64,000 nucleotides of DNA from UBA6144 sp964399165 (lineage in GTDB: Bacteria; Bdellovibrionota; Bacteriovoracia; Bacteriovoracales; Bacteriovoracaceae), in contig CAYNPO010000012.1 in NCBI GenBank assembly GCA_964399165.1, positions 30,205 to 94,204 of the forward strand, in the 5' to 3' direction. The position numbers and the translations under genes are program-made. The notes beneath the pieces are model-generated. The model made no database searches. It was not told where the DNA came from and saw nothing but the letters and a program-made list of their open reading frames with translations. Every line of letters begins with the position of its first letter. Position 1 is the stretch's first letter. Positions 48,912-58,201 of this stretch are shown here, in pieces.

Positions 48912-51763
48912 GGCGCGTCCCCCGTGAGAATTTGCTGGCGGAAGCTCTCGTCGAAGAATTCGCCCACTTCCTTGAGCAGGGCCTCGAAGACTTGGCGCTG
49001 CTGGAGCGTGTGGCCGAGAATAGCCTTGAGGTCGGCCAGAGGCGGCAGGCGCAGGGCCCGCAGCACCTTGCCCAAGGGGGCGTTGCCCGCGGATTGGAAG
49101 AGGAACTGGGCGAACACCAGCATCTCCTCGTCGGAGTGCAGACGCAGGCGGGGTTTGCCGTCGGCGAAGACTTCCAGGAACCAGGTACGGTTGTCGCCCT
49201 CAATCTGGCCGCGCAGCTCGACCTTGCCCACGGGGGCTTCCATATGCTCTTGGGACGTGCCAGGCACGAACTCGGCGTACACGTCCGCATGGCGCGGGAA
49301 GAGCGGGGCGGTAGGGAGCGCCGAGAGGGGCTTCTGGATCACGGGGTTCATGAAGTTGACCTGCGTGCCGACGCGTGGATCGGACATCTGGGCCACCAGG
49401 CCCTCGAGCACGCGCTCGAAACCCGCCAGGGCGCCCAGCACGTCGCAGGCGTAGCGCGGGAAAAGCTGGGGGGCCAAGTGCCGGAACTGGGAGAAACGCT
49501 CGCGTAGCTCCTCAGGATGGGTGGCGGTGAGACGTTCCCGGTCCCAACGGAAGAGGTCCAATGCAGGGCGCAGGGGCTCGGGAAGGAACTCGCCTCGCAG
49601 GAACCACTTGGGCACGAGCATCTTGCCCAGCTGGCCTTTCACCTTGGTGCCACCGCCGAAGGTGAGGCCCAGGAGCTGACGTCCGACTGCCGAGGCGAAG
49701 TAGCGTCGCAGGACGTTGGGATCCATGCCCTGCTGGCGCGGGGCCACCAGGAAGTAATGGCAGAGGGCGCCGCCGCGGTCGTAGTAAACGGAACGGAAGG
49801 TGTCGGCGGGGAAAAGCTCGGCGCGCACGCCATCGGCGTTCCGGAAATCCACCACCAGGAAGGTGGCGCCTTCGCGGCGGCCGCCCAGGCCCAGCCCCAG
49901 GGTGGCGGGGCCGTTCCACTCCTCGGGGTCCATCTGCCGTAGGTCGAAGACGCTGTCGAGGGGCACGCAGGAGGAGAGGAGGCCCTTGAAGAAGCGCGGG
50001 TGGGTCACGCGGCTCTGGTCCTCGTGGGCGGAGTGGATCAGGTGGCCGTCCACCAGGGCATCTTGGAAGAATTCCAGGCGGCAGCCGCCGCCCCATTCCT
50101 GCTGCCACAGGGTGGGCATCTCGCCCAGATGGCTGAGGTAGAAGCCGCGCATGGCCTCAGTGATGTCCTCGAAGTTCTGGAAGGAGCCCATGTCGCCGGA
50201 GAAGCGGAACCAGGCCAGCGGCTCTCGGTTTTCCGCGGGAGCGGGGGAGGAGCGGCGGCGGAACACGTAGAGCCAGGAGCCGAGCTCGCCTTTGCCCTTG
50301 AGCTGCTCCAGCTCGAAGACGGCTTTGAGCTCGAGGTTCTCCAGCAGTTGCTGGAGGCGCTCCTTCTGGCTGGGGGCGAAGAGGCTCTTGCCTGAGAGCG
50401 CCACGAGGAAGCCGCCCGGCTTGAGGTCGGTGGCGGCGGCGCCGATCTGGCCCATGAGCCAGTGGTAGGGGTTGTTCTTGGGCAGCTGGGTGAGGTTGAG
50501 CACCACGCGGTCGTAGGTGGACTCGAGGAAATCGCCGCCGAAGGCGCCGGTGTGGGCGCGGCCGCGGGCGTTCTTGCGGTTCTGGTAATGCCCGCTCATG
50601 ACCTTGCTGATGAATCCCACGGGTTCCTGGCCTTGCAGCGGGGCCATTTCTGCGAGGAAGGTCAGGAATTGCAGCTCGCTCAGGCCCTTCATGAAGGGGC
50701 CCGCCTCGAACTCGCGGCTCTTGAAGTCAGGGCAAAGGATCTGGTCCCACTTCATGTCTTTGTTATTGTCCTGGGCGAGCCAGTGGGAGTGGGCGAGGGA
50801 CTCCAGGAAATCTCCGCTGAACTTGGTGCTGATGATCTCCAGTTCGTCCGGGGTTTGGAACTTGCTGGCCGGGGAAGGATCCCAAGTCTCCACCCAAAGT
50901 GGGAAGTTGATCAGGAGCGAGTTGAGGAAAAGGCCGAAGTTGATGTGGGAGAGGGCGTGAGAGAAGACCCTCCCCATGTTGTCCTGCACCCGTGGCGAGA
51001 CGTGCTTGATCAGTTCGGAAATGGTGGGCCCGTCATTCTCCGCCATCCACTCGCCCAGAGGGGCCTCCAGGGGCGCGCCGGGACGGTACCAGCTGAACAC
51101 GTTGCTCTCCATGACCCGGGCCTTGAGCTCCTTCTTGGTGCCGGCCTGGAAGACCTGGGAGAGCCAATGGTTAGGATTCTGGGCAGCGCGGGTGCCGGCG
51201 GGTACACCCGCCTTGCTGGCGAGCACGCGGATGAAGCGCAGCTTGAATACAGCGATCACGGCAACGCGTGAGCAGTAGAGGTCCAGGAAAGTGGTGAGCT
51301 CGGGCGGTTGTTGCTCAGCCGGTGCGCGCAGGGCCTGCCAGAAGCCGCCCAGGTCGTCCAGGCCGGGGCAGTGGAGGGAGCGGTCCCCGGCGAACACCAG
51401 AAACTCGTTGTAGATCTCCATTTTGAGGGAGCGGTTGAACTCGTGCTCCACCAGGCGGCGGCGCACGTCGTCCCGGACGGTGTCCAAGAGGCGTGAGAAA
51501 CGTGCGGCCTGACGGGATGAGAGGGAGCCTCCGCACCATCCGGGTGTCAGGAACGTGCTGGGACAGAATCCGGCCACGACGGCGGACTCCACAGGGGCCG
51601 CGGCCACGGGGCGGCGGCGATTCACGAACGCGGGGAATTTCTGACGGGAGGGCGCGGTCTGAGGGGCGGCTTCTGGGGTGACCACTAGCGCGCGGGGGGA
51701 TCCCGGGGAGGTCTGCACCTCCCTACTCAACCATTGCCCGACCATGAACGGCTTCTTGCTCAA
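48908..51763 (-). CDS. large protein with N6-methyltransferase-like plan, catalytic motifs not seen
   Basis: The 951-residue protein begins at a TTG (51763, AGGAT ahead) or the ATG at 51745. About residues 410-500 follow the second half of an N6-adenine DNA methyltransferase (YDRVVLNLTQLPKNNPY, ATDLKPGGFLVALSGKSLF, LKAVFELEQLKGKGELGSW), but the NPPY motif is replaced and no FxGxG SAM loop is visible. Around residue 690-720 VGRQLLGLTFGGGTKVKGQLGKMLVPKWF looks like the target-recognition part of such enzymes. So this may be a diverged or dead methyltransferase/specificity protein; no nuclease is next to it. It is coupled to dtd. The rest is unassigned. Confidence 0.5.
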   Translation of the reverse strand: MSKKPFMVGQWLSREVQTSPGSPRALVVTPEAAPQTAPSRQKFPAFVNRRRPVAAAPVESAVVAGFCPSTFLTPGWCGGSLSSRQAARFSRLLDTVRDDVRRRLVEHEFNRSLKMEIYNEFLVFAGDRSLHCPGLDDLGGFWQALRAPAEQQPPELTTFLDLYCSRVAVIAVFKLRFIRVLASKAGVPAGTRAAQNPNHWLSQVFQAGTKKELKARVMESNVFSWYRPGAPLEAPLGEWMAENDGPTISELIKHVSPRVQDNMGRVFSHALSHINFGLFLNSLLINFPLWVETWDPSPASKFQTPDELEIISTKFSGDFLESLAHSHWLAQDNNKDMKWDQILCPDFKSREFEAGPFMKGLSELQFLTFLAEMAPLQGQEPVGFISKVMSGHYQNRKNARGRAHTGAFGGDFLESTYDRVVLNLTQLPKNNPYHWLMGQIGAAATDLKPGGFLVALSGKSLFAPSQKERLQQLLENLELKAVFELEQLKGKGELGSWLYVFRRRSSPAPAENREPLAWFRFSGDMGSFQNFEDITEAMRGFYLSHLGEMPTLWQQEWGGGCRLEFFQDALVDGHLIHSAHEDQSRVTHPRFFKGLLSSCVPLDSVFDLRQMDPEEWNGPATLGLGLGGRREGATFLVVDFRNADGVRAELFPADTFRSVYYDRGGALCHYFLVAPRQQGMDPNVLRRYFASAVGRQLLGLTFGGGTKVKGQLGKMLVPKWFLRGEFLPEPLRPALDLFRWDRERLTATHPEELRERFSQFRHLAPQLFPRYACDVLGALAGFERVLEGLVAQMSDPRVGTQVNFMNPVIQKPLSALPTAPLFPRHADVYAEFVPGTSQEHMEAPVGKVELRGQIEGDNRTWFLEVFADGKPRLRLHSDEEMLVFAQFLFQSAGNAPLGKVLRALRLPPLADLKAILGHTLQQRQVFEALLKEVGEFFDESFRQQILTGDAP

Positions 51764-51973
51764 ACGCAGATCCTGATGGCGATCTCAATCAAAAACATTG
51801 GAATTCCAGTAGGTTGAAGAGGAGCATTTGAACGTCCTGGGCGGGCTTTGTCATGGGAAAAAACCTCTCATTTGCTGATAGAGAAGGGGGTAAAGCTCCG
51901 AAGTTGTGACGCCGAAAAGCGGGTTGCCCAGCGTTCCAGAAACAAAAATTTTTGACCCGCCAGGAGAGTTGCC

Positions 51974-52381
51974 ATGGAGAAAGGTTTTAACGACCAAGAG
52001 CTCGCGGACATCATGAACGAGATTGAAAGTCTCGAGCGCGAATTCGCTGAGCAGCCCGCGGCCACGGCCGCTCCTGTGCCGGAGGCCAAAGAAGTGGCGG
52101 CTCCGTTGGCGGAGATGACCCCCGAGAAGGCCATACCCAAGACTAACCACGCGGCCGACGCCAATGTGGTGCCTCTCAAGGCCCCGGTCCCCGTCGCCCC
52201 AGGGTCTTCCAGCATGAGTTTCCAAGTGAGCGGGCAGATGACCGTCAACCTTTGCTTCGAGGTGGATGGGCAGAAGGTGAACCTCTCCGTGAGCGGTGAA
52301 GGCCTCAACGTCGAAACCGAATCCGGCGCGCGCTTCACCCTGCCTTTCGCCAACGCCGCCGCCCGCCGCAAAGCCTCCTGA
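51974..52381 (+). CDS. small protein, unknown
   Basis: A 135-residue cytoplasmic protein starting after a CAGGAGAG site. It has a short acidic helix (FNDQELADIMNEIESLEREF), an Ala/Pro-rich linker (28-75), and a beta-rich C-terminal part (SMSFQVSGQMTVNLCFEVDGQKVNLSVSGEGL, ends SMSFQVSGQM and NLSVSGEGL). No family is recognised. It precedes rsmD by 3 nt, so it is transcribed with rsmD and coaD. The 210 nt before it hold no other gene. Confidence 0.6.
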   Translation: MEKGFNDQELADIMNEIESLEREFAEQPAATAAPVPEAKEVAAPLAEMTPEKAIPKTNHAADANVVPLKAPVPVAPGSSSMSFQVSGQMTVNLCFEVDGQKVNLSVSGEGLNVETESGARFTLPFANAAARRKAS

Positions 52382-52384
52382 GGG

Positions 52385-52960
52385 ATGGCCGTCCAGCTGC
52401 TCGGGGGGGAGGCCAAGGGCTTCACTTTGGAGGTTCCCCCCGAGACGATCACCCGACCCACCGCCGTCTTGCTTAAACGCCGCCTCTTCGATTGGCGCCA
52501 GGATTGGCGCGGGTGGAGCTTCGCCGACCTCTGCGCGGGTTCCGGCTCCATGGGATTTGAGGCACTGTCCCGGGGAGCGGAGGAAGTGTGGCTCAACGAA
52601 TCCCACCGCCAGGCCTTTCGCGTGTTGGAGAAGAACGTCATCCGATGGCGTGAGCGCTACGGCGGTGACAACCTCCAGCTCTCCCAGCTCGACTTCGTGG
52701 CCGCAGTGGAGCGGCTGCGCGCCCGCTTGCCGGCGGACGGAGAAAACTGTGTGCTGTTTTTCGATCCACCGTATGAGGACCATCGGGCCTACGAGCGCTT
52801 TTGGGAAACCGTGCGCGGATTCGCCGGGGAAGTCTGGGTGGAATCCGACGAGCAAAAGGGCGTGTCGCTCGCCTCTCAACGCCAGCACTTGAGCGCTAGC
52901 GTCAAGGAGGTGGTCCAGGGTTCCCGGTGGATGCTGGTGGGAAGGCCCTTGCCACGCTAG
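52385..52960 (+). CDS. rsmD: 16S rRNA (guanine966-N2)-methyltransferase
   Basis: A 191-residue SAM-dependent methyltransferase with the RsmD motifs: RPTAVLLKRRLFDW, the SAM loop DLCAGSGSMGFEALSRGA, and the catalytic FFDPPYEDHR. The enzyme methylates G966 of 16S rRNA in the 30S subunit. Its start has GAGGG and lies 3 nt after the previous stop. The rsmD-coaD order is a common conserved pair, which supports both calls. Confidence 0.9.
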   Translation: MAVQLLGGEAKGFTLEVPPETITRPTAVLLKRRLFDWRQDWRGWSFADLCAGSGSMGFEALSRGAEEVWLNESHRQAFRVLEKNVIRWRERYGGDNLQLSQLDFVAAVERLRARLPADGENCVLFFDPPYEDHRAYERFWETVRGFAGEVWVESDEQKGVSLASQRQHLSASVKEVVQGSRWMLVGRPLPR

Positions 52961-52963
52961 GAT
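52958..52963 (+). promoter_or_regulatory. -10-like box TAGGAT, 6 nt before the start codon
   Basis: TAGGAT overlaps the stop codon of rsmD and ends 6 nt before the ATG of coaD. It suggests an extra leaderless coaD transcript; there is no ribosome site in the gap. Confidence 0.4.
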
Positions 52964-52969
52964 AGTGGC

Positions 52970-53452
52970 ATGGACAAACGCACCGCCTTGTACGCTGGCA
53001 CTTTCGATCCGTTCACCAACGGCCATCTGGACATCGTCCAACGCGCCCTCGGGCTCTTTGACCGTCTCGTGCTCCTGGTGGCGGTCTCACCTACCAAGCA
53101 GCCGCTCATCCCCCAGGCCCGGCGCATGGCCCTCCTCCAGGAAATGTTCAAGGGTGAGCCCCGGGTCCAGGTGGACGCCTGGGACAAGTTGGTGGTGGAC
53201 TACGCCCGCCAGAAGGGCATCGGCCACATCGTGCGGGGTTTGCGCCCCATCGGCGATTTCGAGGGCGAATTCCAAATGGCCTCCATGAACCGCCGTCTGC
53301 ATCCGAGCCTGGACACGGTTTTTCTCATGACCGGCGAGCGTCTGCACTACGTGTCTTCTTCCTTGGTGAAAGAAGTGTGGAAACACGGGGGGGACATCTC
53401 CCCGTTCGTGCCACCTTCCATCCTCGACGAGTTGAACAAGTTGAAAGGATAA
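52970..53452 (+). CDS. coaD: phosphopantetheine adenylyltransferase
   Basis: The 160-residue protein is a standard PPAT: YAGTFDPFTNGHLDI with the TxGH nucleotide motif, LVAVSPTKQPLI, HIVRGLRPIGDFEGEFQMA, and VSSSLVKEVWKHGGDISPFVP. It joins ATP and 4'-phosphopantetheine to dephospho-CoA, the next-to-last step in CoA synthesis. No ribosome site is seen; a TAGGAT box 6 nt before the start suggests leaderless expression. The aminotransferase gene follows 7 nt later. Confidence 0.95.
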   Translation: MDKRTALYAGTFDPFTNGHLDIVQRALGLFDRLVLLVAVSPTKQPLIPQARRMALLQEMFKGEPRVQVDAWDKLVVDYARQKGIGHIVRGLRPIGDFEGEFQMASMNRRLHPSLDTVFLMTGERLHYVSSSLVKEVWKHGGDISPFVPPSILDELNKLKG

Positions 53453-53459
53453 GTTCCCC

Positions 53460-54674
53460 ATGCTTCTCAGTTCCCGCGTCAAAGGCGTCAGCAACAGCAT
53501 CACCCTCGAGCTCAACGAGACCGCCCAGAAGATGGCGGACGAGGGGCGCATCATCTACAACCTCTCGGCCGGCCAGCTGCCCATCAAGCCCCCCCAGGAA
53601 TTCATCGAGAAACTCCACCAGCAACTGAACTTCCTCAAAAGCTACCAGTACTCCCCCGTGGCGGGACTGCCGGAATTGCGCCGCAAGGTCATTGAGCACC
53701 ATTTCCGCGCCCGTGGCTTGAGCGAGCCCGCCGACAGCGATGCCATCCTCTCCAATGGTTCCAAGCAGTCCATCTACATGGCCCTCGGCGCGGTCTTGGA
53801 CCCGGGAGACGAAGTCATTTTGTTGGCCCCCTACTGGGTCAGCTACCCCGAGATGGTGAAATTCTGGGGTGGCGTGCCGGTGGTGGTGAAAAGCAACGTC
53901 TTCGATGCCTATGGACCCTCGCTCGAAGACATTGCCCGGCTCATCACCCCGCGCACGAAGGCCCTCATCATCAACAGCCCCAACAACCCTGCCGGCGTGC
54001 ACTATCCCGAGGCGTGGATGCGCGGCCTCGCTCAGCTCATGAAGCAGCATTCCGACGTCTGGATTTTGTCCGACGAGGTCTACGCCGACTTGGCTTACTT
54101 CGACCCTCAGCCCACGTACTTTTACCAGCACGAACCCGAACTTCTTTCGCGCACGGTGGTCTTCAACGGCATCTCCAAGTGCTTTGCCTCCACTGGCCTG
54201 AGACTCGGATGGACGGTGGCGCCCAAAGGTGTGGTGGGGGCCATGGGGCGCATCCAGGGCCAAGCCACCTCAGGCCCCAGCGCGCTGGTGCAGCGGGCGG
54301 TGCTGGAGACGGACTTCGACCTCATCCAACGCTTCCTTGGGCCGGTGAAAAACCACTTGCGCAATTCCGCCAATACCGTGCGCACGCGACTGCGGGAAGC
54401 CGACCTTCACAATGTATGGTACCAGTCGCATTCCGCATTCTACTTCATGCTTGATTTTTCCCGCACCCCGGTGTTCGCACGCTTCGCGGGAGAGACCCCC
54501 GAGGCGGATCACTCCAAGGAGATTTGTCAGGAACTCCTGGAGAAAGAGGGAGTCGCGTTGGTGCCGGGAGGGGATTTTGGGTTCCCCAATTCCGCGCGCT
54601 TAAGCCTCACCATGGAAGAAGTCCCCTTCCAAGAGGCGTTGGCACGGGTCGTGCGCTTTCTCCAAGGGCGCTGA
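53460..54674 (+). CDS. class I aminotransferase, aspartate aminotransferase-like
   Basis: The 404-residue PLP enzyme has the class I fold: YNLSAGQLPIKPP, YSPVAGLPELRRKV, SNGSKQSIYMALGAVLDPGDEVI, NSPNNPAG, LSDEVYADL, the PLP lysine in FNGISKCFASTGLRLGW, and the substrate arginine in SARLSLTM near the end. It transfers amino groups, most probably between aspartate or another amino acid and 2-oxoglutarate. The subgroup is close to AspC/AspB of the I-gamma type, but exact substrates cannot be read. It is in the coaD transcription unit. Confidence 0.85.
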   Translation: MLLSSRVKGVSNSITLELNETAQKMADEGRIIYNLSAGQLPIKPPQEFIEKLHQQLNFLKSYQYSPVAGLPELRRKVIEHHFRARGLSEPADSDAILSNGSKQSIYMALGAVLDPGDEVILLAPYWVSYPEMVKFWGGVPVVVKSNVFDAYGPSLEDIARLITPRTKALIINSPNNPAGVHYPEAWMRGLAQLMKQHSDVWILSDEVYADLAYFDPQPTYFYQHEPELLSRTVVFNGISKCFASTGLRLGWTVAPKGVVGAMGRIQGQATSGPSALVQRAVLETDFDLIQRFLGPVKNHLRNSANTVRTRLREADLHNVWYQSHSAFYFMLDFSRTPVFARFAGETPEADHSKEICQELLEKEGVALVPGGDFGFPNSARLSLTMEEVPFQEALARVVRFLQGR

Positions 54675-54743
54675 GAGGGCAGATTTCACCCGTCTGGGGT
54701 CCACCGCCCCCCCCCGGTAGAATGGAAAGGGGGAGGTATTCCC

Positions 54744-55709
54744 ATGGTCCGCATCCTATTCCGCATCCTGTCCCTGGGAGCGCTGCTCGTCGTGGCCGCG
54801 TGCTCTCAGACGCCCGAGGAAGCCGCGACCAGCGCCATCGACCAGGCCCTATACCACCTCTCCCAGCCCACGCCGGAGTGCCAAAAGGCCATCGACGTGC
54901 TGGAGGACATCGACGACCAGGACAAAAATCCGCGTTACCTGCAGGCCCTGGCTTCGGCCTACGCCTGCCGCGGCGGCTTCAGCGAGCTGACCCTTTTCGA
55001 CGAGGTGGACACCATCGAGTCCGACTTCGACGAGTTCCTCGGCTCCCTGGCGGCCCTCTCCACTTCCGAACAGACGGAAGCTGAGTCCGACGAATTCGCC
55101 GACCTCCAGCGGGCCATCGACATCCTGTTGTACGCGGGAGGCAAGACCACACCATCAGCCGCCCAACAGAAGGCCGTCTTTGGGGCCCGCCAGGGCGGTA
55201 ACCTGAACCTCCAGGCCCTGTACATGATCCTCGTACAGCTGGGGCGCTACGCCCGATGGTACGGGGACACCAACGACACCGGCAACAAAGGTTCCGGCTC
55301 CGCCGCCAACACCTGCTTTTTCGACTACGGTGCCGGTGCCCTGGCCGTCGCCACCGGGCACGGTGGAGGCAACGCTTGCGTGGCCGGTAACTCCGGCCAC
55401 GTCGATCTCGATTACGCCGGCGTGGGCACCGCCGTGGCCCAACGGCGCCTGTGCCAGGGGGCTATGCTGATCAACAACATGGTCGACATCCTGGACAACA
55501 CCACCCTCAGCAGCAACGACTCCATCGGTGAGATCGCCAACCTTTCGGCCATGATCGATCCCTACTTGGCCACCGCCTCGGCGCTGGACCCGGACATGGA
55601 CGACTTCATCGCCACCCTCTCCCAGGAGGATTGCGAGGATCTGGTGGCCGCCGACGACGACGTCGCCGAACTCTACTTCGCTTCACTCTTCGAAGGGGGC
55701 CTGCCCTAA
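54744..55709 (+). CDS. lipoprotein, helical, unknown
   Basis: A 321-residue lipoprotein (lipobox VVAACS at residue 20) after GGGGGAGG; TAGAAT at 54718-54723 is a possible -10 box. The first 60 residues (TSAIDQALYHL, ECQKAIDVLEDI) look like short helical TPR-type repeats. The middle (150-250) is Gly/Asn-rich with cysteines (NTCFFDYG, NACVAG). It overlaps the next gene by one base (TAATG). The neighbour is an outer-membrane barrel, so it may be its lipoprotein partner; this is inferred from position only. Confidence 0.65.
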   Translation: MVRILFRILSLGALLVVAACSQTPEEAATSAIDQALYHLSQPTPECQKAIDVLEDIDDQDKNPRYLQALASAYACRGGFSELTLFDEVDTIESDFDEFLGSLAALSTSEQTEAESDEFADLQRAIDILLYAGGKTTPSAAQQKAVFGARQGGNLNLQALYMILVQLGRYARWYGDTNDTGNKGSGSAANTCFFDYGAGALAVATGHGGGNACVAGNSGHVDLDYAGVGTAVAQRRLCQGAMLINNMVDILDNTTLSSNDSIGEIANLSAMIDPYLATASALDPDMDDFIATLSQEDCEDLVAADDDVAELYFASLFEGGLP

Positions 55710-56824
55710 TGAAGCGTTGGGGTGCCATAGGGCTGCTCGCGCTGGCGGCCCACGCGCACGAAGCGCCCCACGGGGTGCGCTCCCCGCGCGGCCTGCTCAT
55801 GGGGGACGCCTGGACCGCCGTGGCCAACGACGACTACACGCTCTTCTACAACCCCGCGGCCCTGGCCCGCCACGCCCGGGACTTCACGCTGTTCCCGCTG
55901 AATCCCACCGTGTCTTCCACCAACATCATCAGCGACCTGGACAAATACGAGGACTTCCCGGACTCGCCCTCCGGCGTGGCCGATTTGATGATGAACGAGC
56001 CGGTGCACGTGGCGACCAACGTCGCCCCCGGGTTCAAGCTCTTCAACTTCGGCTTTAACTTCATCGCCAGCGAGTCCGCGGACCTACTGCTCAGAAACCG
56101 CATCCACCCCACGCTGGACATCGATTACCGTTCCGACCGCGGGTTCGCGGCGGGCTTTGCTGTACCAGTGGGACCCGGCCGCCTCACCCGCAAGAGCAAG
56201 AGCGGCAGTTCCACCAACCTGGGCCTGGGGTTTAAGTACATCAAGCGCAAGGGCCTCAAGGACTCCATGGCGCTGACGGGCACCGACTTACTTGACTATA
56301 TCGATTCGGATGCCGACGCCAAAGAGATCGTGGACAGGCTTGGGCTCATGGAGTCGGACGCCTGGGGCTTTGACGCGGGCATTGAGCACGTGGTCCGGGA
56401 AGGCAACAACCAATGGGTCTTGTCGCTGGCAGCCTTGGACATCACCAACACGGATTTTGAGGTGGAGGACACTGGGGATGGCAAGAGCTTGCCTTCCAAC
56501 CGGGGCCAGCTCAACCTGGGCACCGCCTGGATGTACCGGAGCAGCCTGTTCCGCGGCACGTTCTCCCTCGACGTGCGCGACCTGACGGAGAAACGCGAAT
56601 TCCTGGAGCGCTTCCGCCTGGGCGCGGAGTTGGGCATCCCCATCGTGAGCGTGATGGGGGGATGGAACGCGGGCTATTACTCCTACGGCCTGGGGCTGGA
56701 CTTGGGCCTTTTAAAGCTCATCGGCGGCTTCTATGGCGTGGAGGCCGGCAGCGGTTATCGCCAAACGGAGAGCCCGCGCCTCGTCATCTACCTGGGTTTA
56801 TTCGACTTTTCATTTGATGCGTGA
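55709..56824 (+). CDS. outer-membrane beta-barrel protein (PorV/FadL-like plan)
   Basis: The 371-residue protein starts at the TAATG overlap with a signal peptide (MKRWGAIGLLALAAHAHE). The early motif SPRGLLMGDAWTAVANDDYTLFYNPAALA is typical of PorV/PorQ and FadL-type barrels (ends SPRGLLMGDA and FYNPAALA). The rest is alternating strands ending in YLGLFDFSF, close to the aromatic C-terminal signature of outer-membrane proteins. Possible roles are transport of hydrophobic molecules or a secretion-linked barrel; nothing tells which. Coupled with the preceding lipoprotein gene. Confidence 0.72.
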   Translation: MKRWGAIGLLALAAHAHEAPHGVRSPRGLLMGDAWTAVANDDYTLFYNPAALARHARDFTLFPLNPTVSSTNIISDLDKYEDFPDSPSGVADLMMNEPVHVATNVAPGFKLFNFGFNFIASESADLLLRNRIHPTLDIDYRSDRGFAAGFAVPVGPGRLTRKSKSGSSTNLGLGFKYIKRKGLKDSMALTGTDLLDYIDSDADAKEIVDRLGLMESDAWGFDAGIEHVVREGNNQWVLSLAALDITNTDFEVEDTGDGKSLPSNRGQLNLGTAWMYRSSLFRGTFSLDVRDLTEKREFLERFRLGAELGIPIVSVMGGWNAGYYSYGLGLDLGLLKLIGGFYGVEAGSGYRQTESPRLVIYLGLFDFSFDA

Positions 56825-56881
56825 GCGTTTTATCATCTGGGCAAGGGCCAATGGACGGCCCCCGCTTGCCCAGGAGACTTC

Positions 56882-58201
56882 TTGAACAAGACTTTCATCC
56901 TCGACACGAACGTCCTCCTGCTCGACCCCACCGCCATCAACAAATTCGGACCTCAGAACAAAGTCTTCATCCCGCTCACGGTGGTGGAGGAACTCGATAA
57001 GTTCAAGAAAGACCAAAACGAGATCGGCCGCAACGCCCGCTACTTCGCGCGCCTCATCGACGGCCTGCGCTCCCAAGGCTCCCTCATGCAAGGCGTGGAG
57101 CTTGAGAACGGCGGGCAGCTGGTCATCAGCATCGTCAAAGACACCAAGACCGCCCAGGGCACGGGGCTCTCCGCCACGGTCAACGACAACCTGATCCTCG
57201 CCGCCGCCGTGTCCCTCAAGGCCGCGGGCGAGAACGTCACGCTGATCACCAAGGACATCAACCTCCGCCTCAAGAGCGACGCCGTGGGCGTCAACGCCGA
57301 GGACTATGAGACCACCGACGTCACCCTTGACGAACTCTACTCGGGCCAGCGCGTGGTGGAGATGGAGTTGGAGAAGCTGGAGGTGTTCGAGAAGGAGCGC
57401 TTCCTCAAGGTGGAGCAGGGAGAGATCCCCGGCATCTATCCCAACGAGTATTTGATCCTCACCGACAAGAACAACCCCTTCAAAAAAGTGCTCGGGCGTT
57501 ACCACTCACGCAAAGGTGGCGTGGTCCCCCTCATCCGCCCCAAAGAGGGCGTGTGGGGTATTCACCCGAAAAACATCGAACAGCAATTCGCGCTGGACGC
57601 CCTCTTGAACAACGAGATCAACCTGGTCTCCCTGGTGGGCAAGGCCGGTACCGGTAAAACCCTGCTGGCCATCGCCGCGGGCTTGGAATGCGCCATCACG
57701 AAGCAACAGTACTCCCGGGTGCTGGTTTCCCGCCCCATCGTCCCCATGGGGCGGGACCTGGGCTTCCTCCCCGGCGACATCAGCGAGAAGCTGGGCCCCT
57801 GGATGCAGCCGATCTTCGACAACATCGACTTCCTTTTCGGCAACCAGCGGGCCAGGAATGAGATGACCACCTGGGATGAGCTCATCAACCAGGGCCTGTT
57901 GCACGTGGAGCCCCTGACCTACATCCGCGGCCGCTCGCTGCCAGGCCAGTACATGATCGTGGACGAAAGCCAGAACTTAACTCCCCACGAAATCAAGACC
58001 ATCATCACCCGCGCCGGTGAGGGCACCAAGATCGTGCTCACCGGGGACTCCGAGCAGATCGATAACCCGTACTTGGATTCTTTGAACAACGGGTTGGTCT
58101 ACTGCATCGACAAGCTGAAAGGGGAGGACATAGTCGCCCACACCAAGCTGCAGGTGGGTGAGCGCTCGCCCCTCTCGGAAATCGCCAGCAAGCTCCTGTG
58201 A
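56882..58201 (+). CDS. PIN-PhoH family ATPase/ribonuclease
   Basis: TTG start with CCAGGAG ahead; 439 residues. The N-terminal PIN nuclease domain (about 1-140) has its metal residues in FILDTNVLLLDP, VVEELDKFK, NDNLILAA and LITKDINLR. The C-terminal PhoH domain (240-430) has Walker A VGKAGTGKTLLAIAAG, Walker B MIVDESQNL and sensor GDSEQIDNP. PIN-PhoH (PhoH2-type) proteins are RNA helicase/nucleases. It overlaps the PilZ gene by GTGA, so both are made together. Confidence 0.9.
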   Translation: MNKTFILDTNVLLLDPTAINKFGPQNKVFIPLTVVEELDKFKKDQNEIGRNARYFARLIDGLRSQGSLMQGVELENGGQLVISIVKDTKTAQGTGLSATVNDNLILAAAVSLKAAGENVTLITKDINLRLKSDAVGVNAEDYETTDVTLDELYSGQRVVEMELEKLEVFEKERFLKVEQGEIPGIYPNEYLILTDKNNPFKKVLGRYHSRKGGVVPLIRPKEGVWGIHPKNIEQQFALDALLNNEINLVSLVGKAGTGKTLLAIAAGLECAITKQQYSRVLVSRPIVPMGRDLGFLPGDISEKLGPWMQPIFDNIDFLFGNQRARNEMTTWDELINQGLLHVEPLTYIRGRSLPGQYMIVDESQNLTPHEIKTIITRAGEGTKIVLTGDSEQIDNPYLDSLNNGLVYCIDKLKGEDIVAHTKLQVGERSPLSEIASKLL

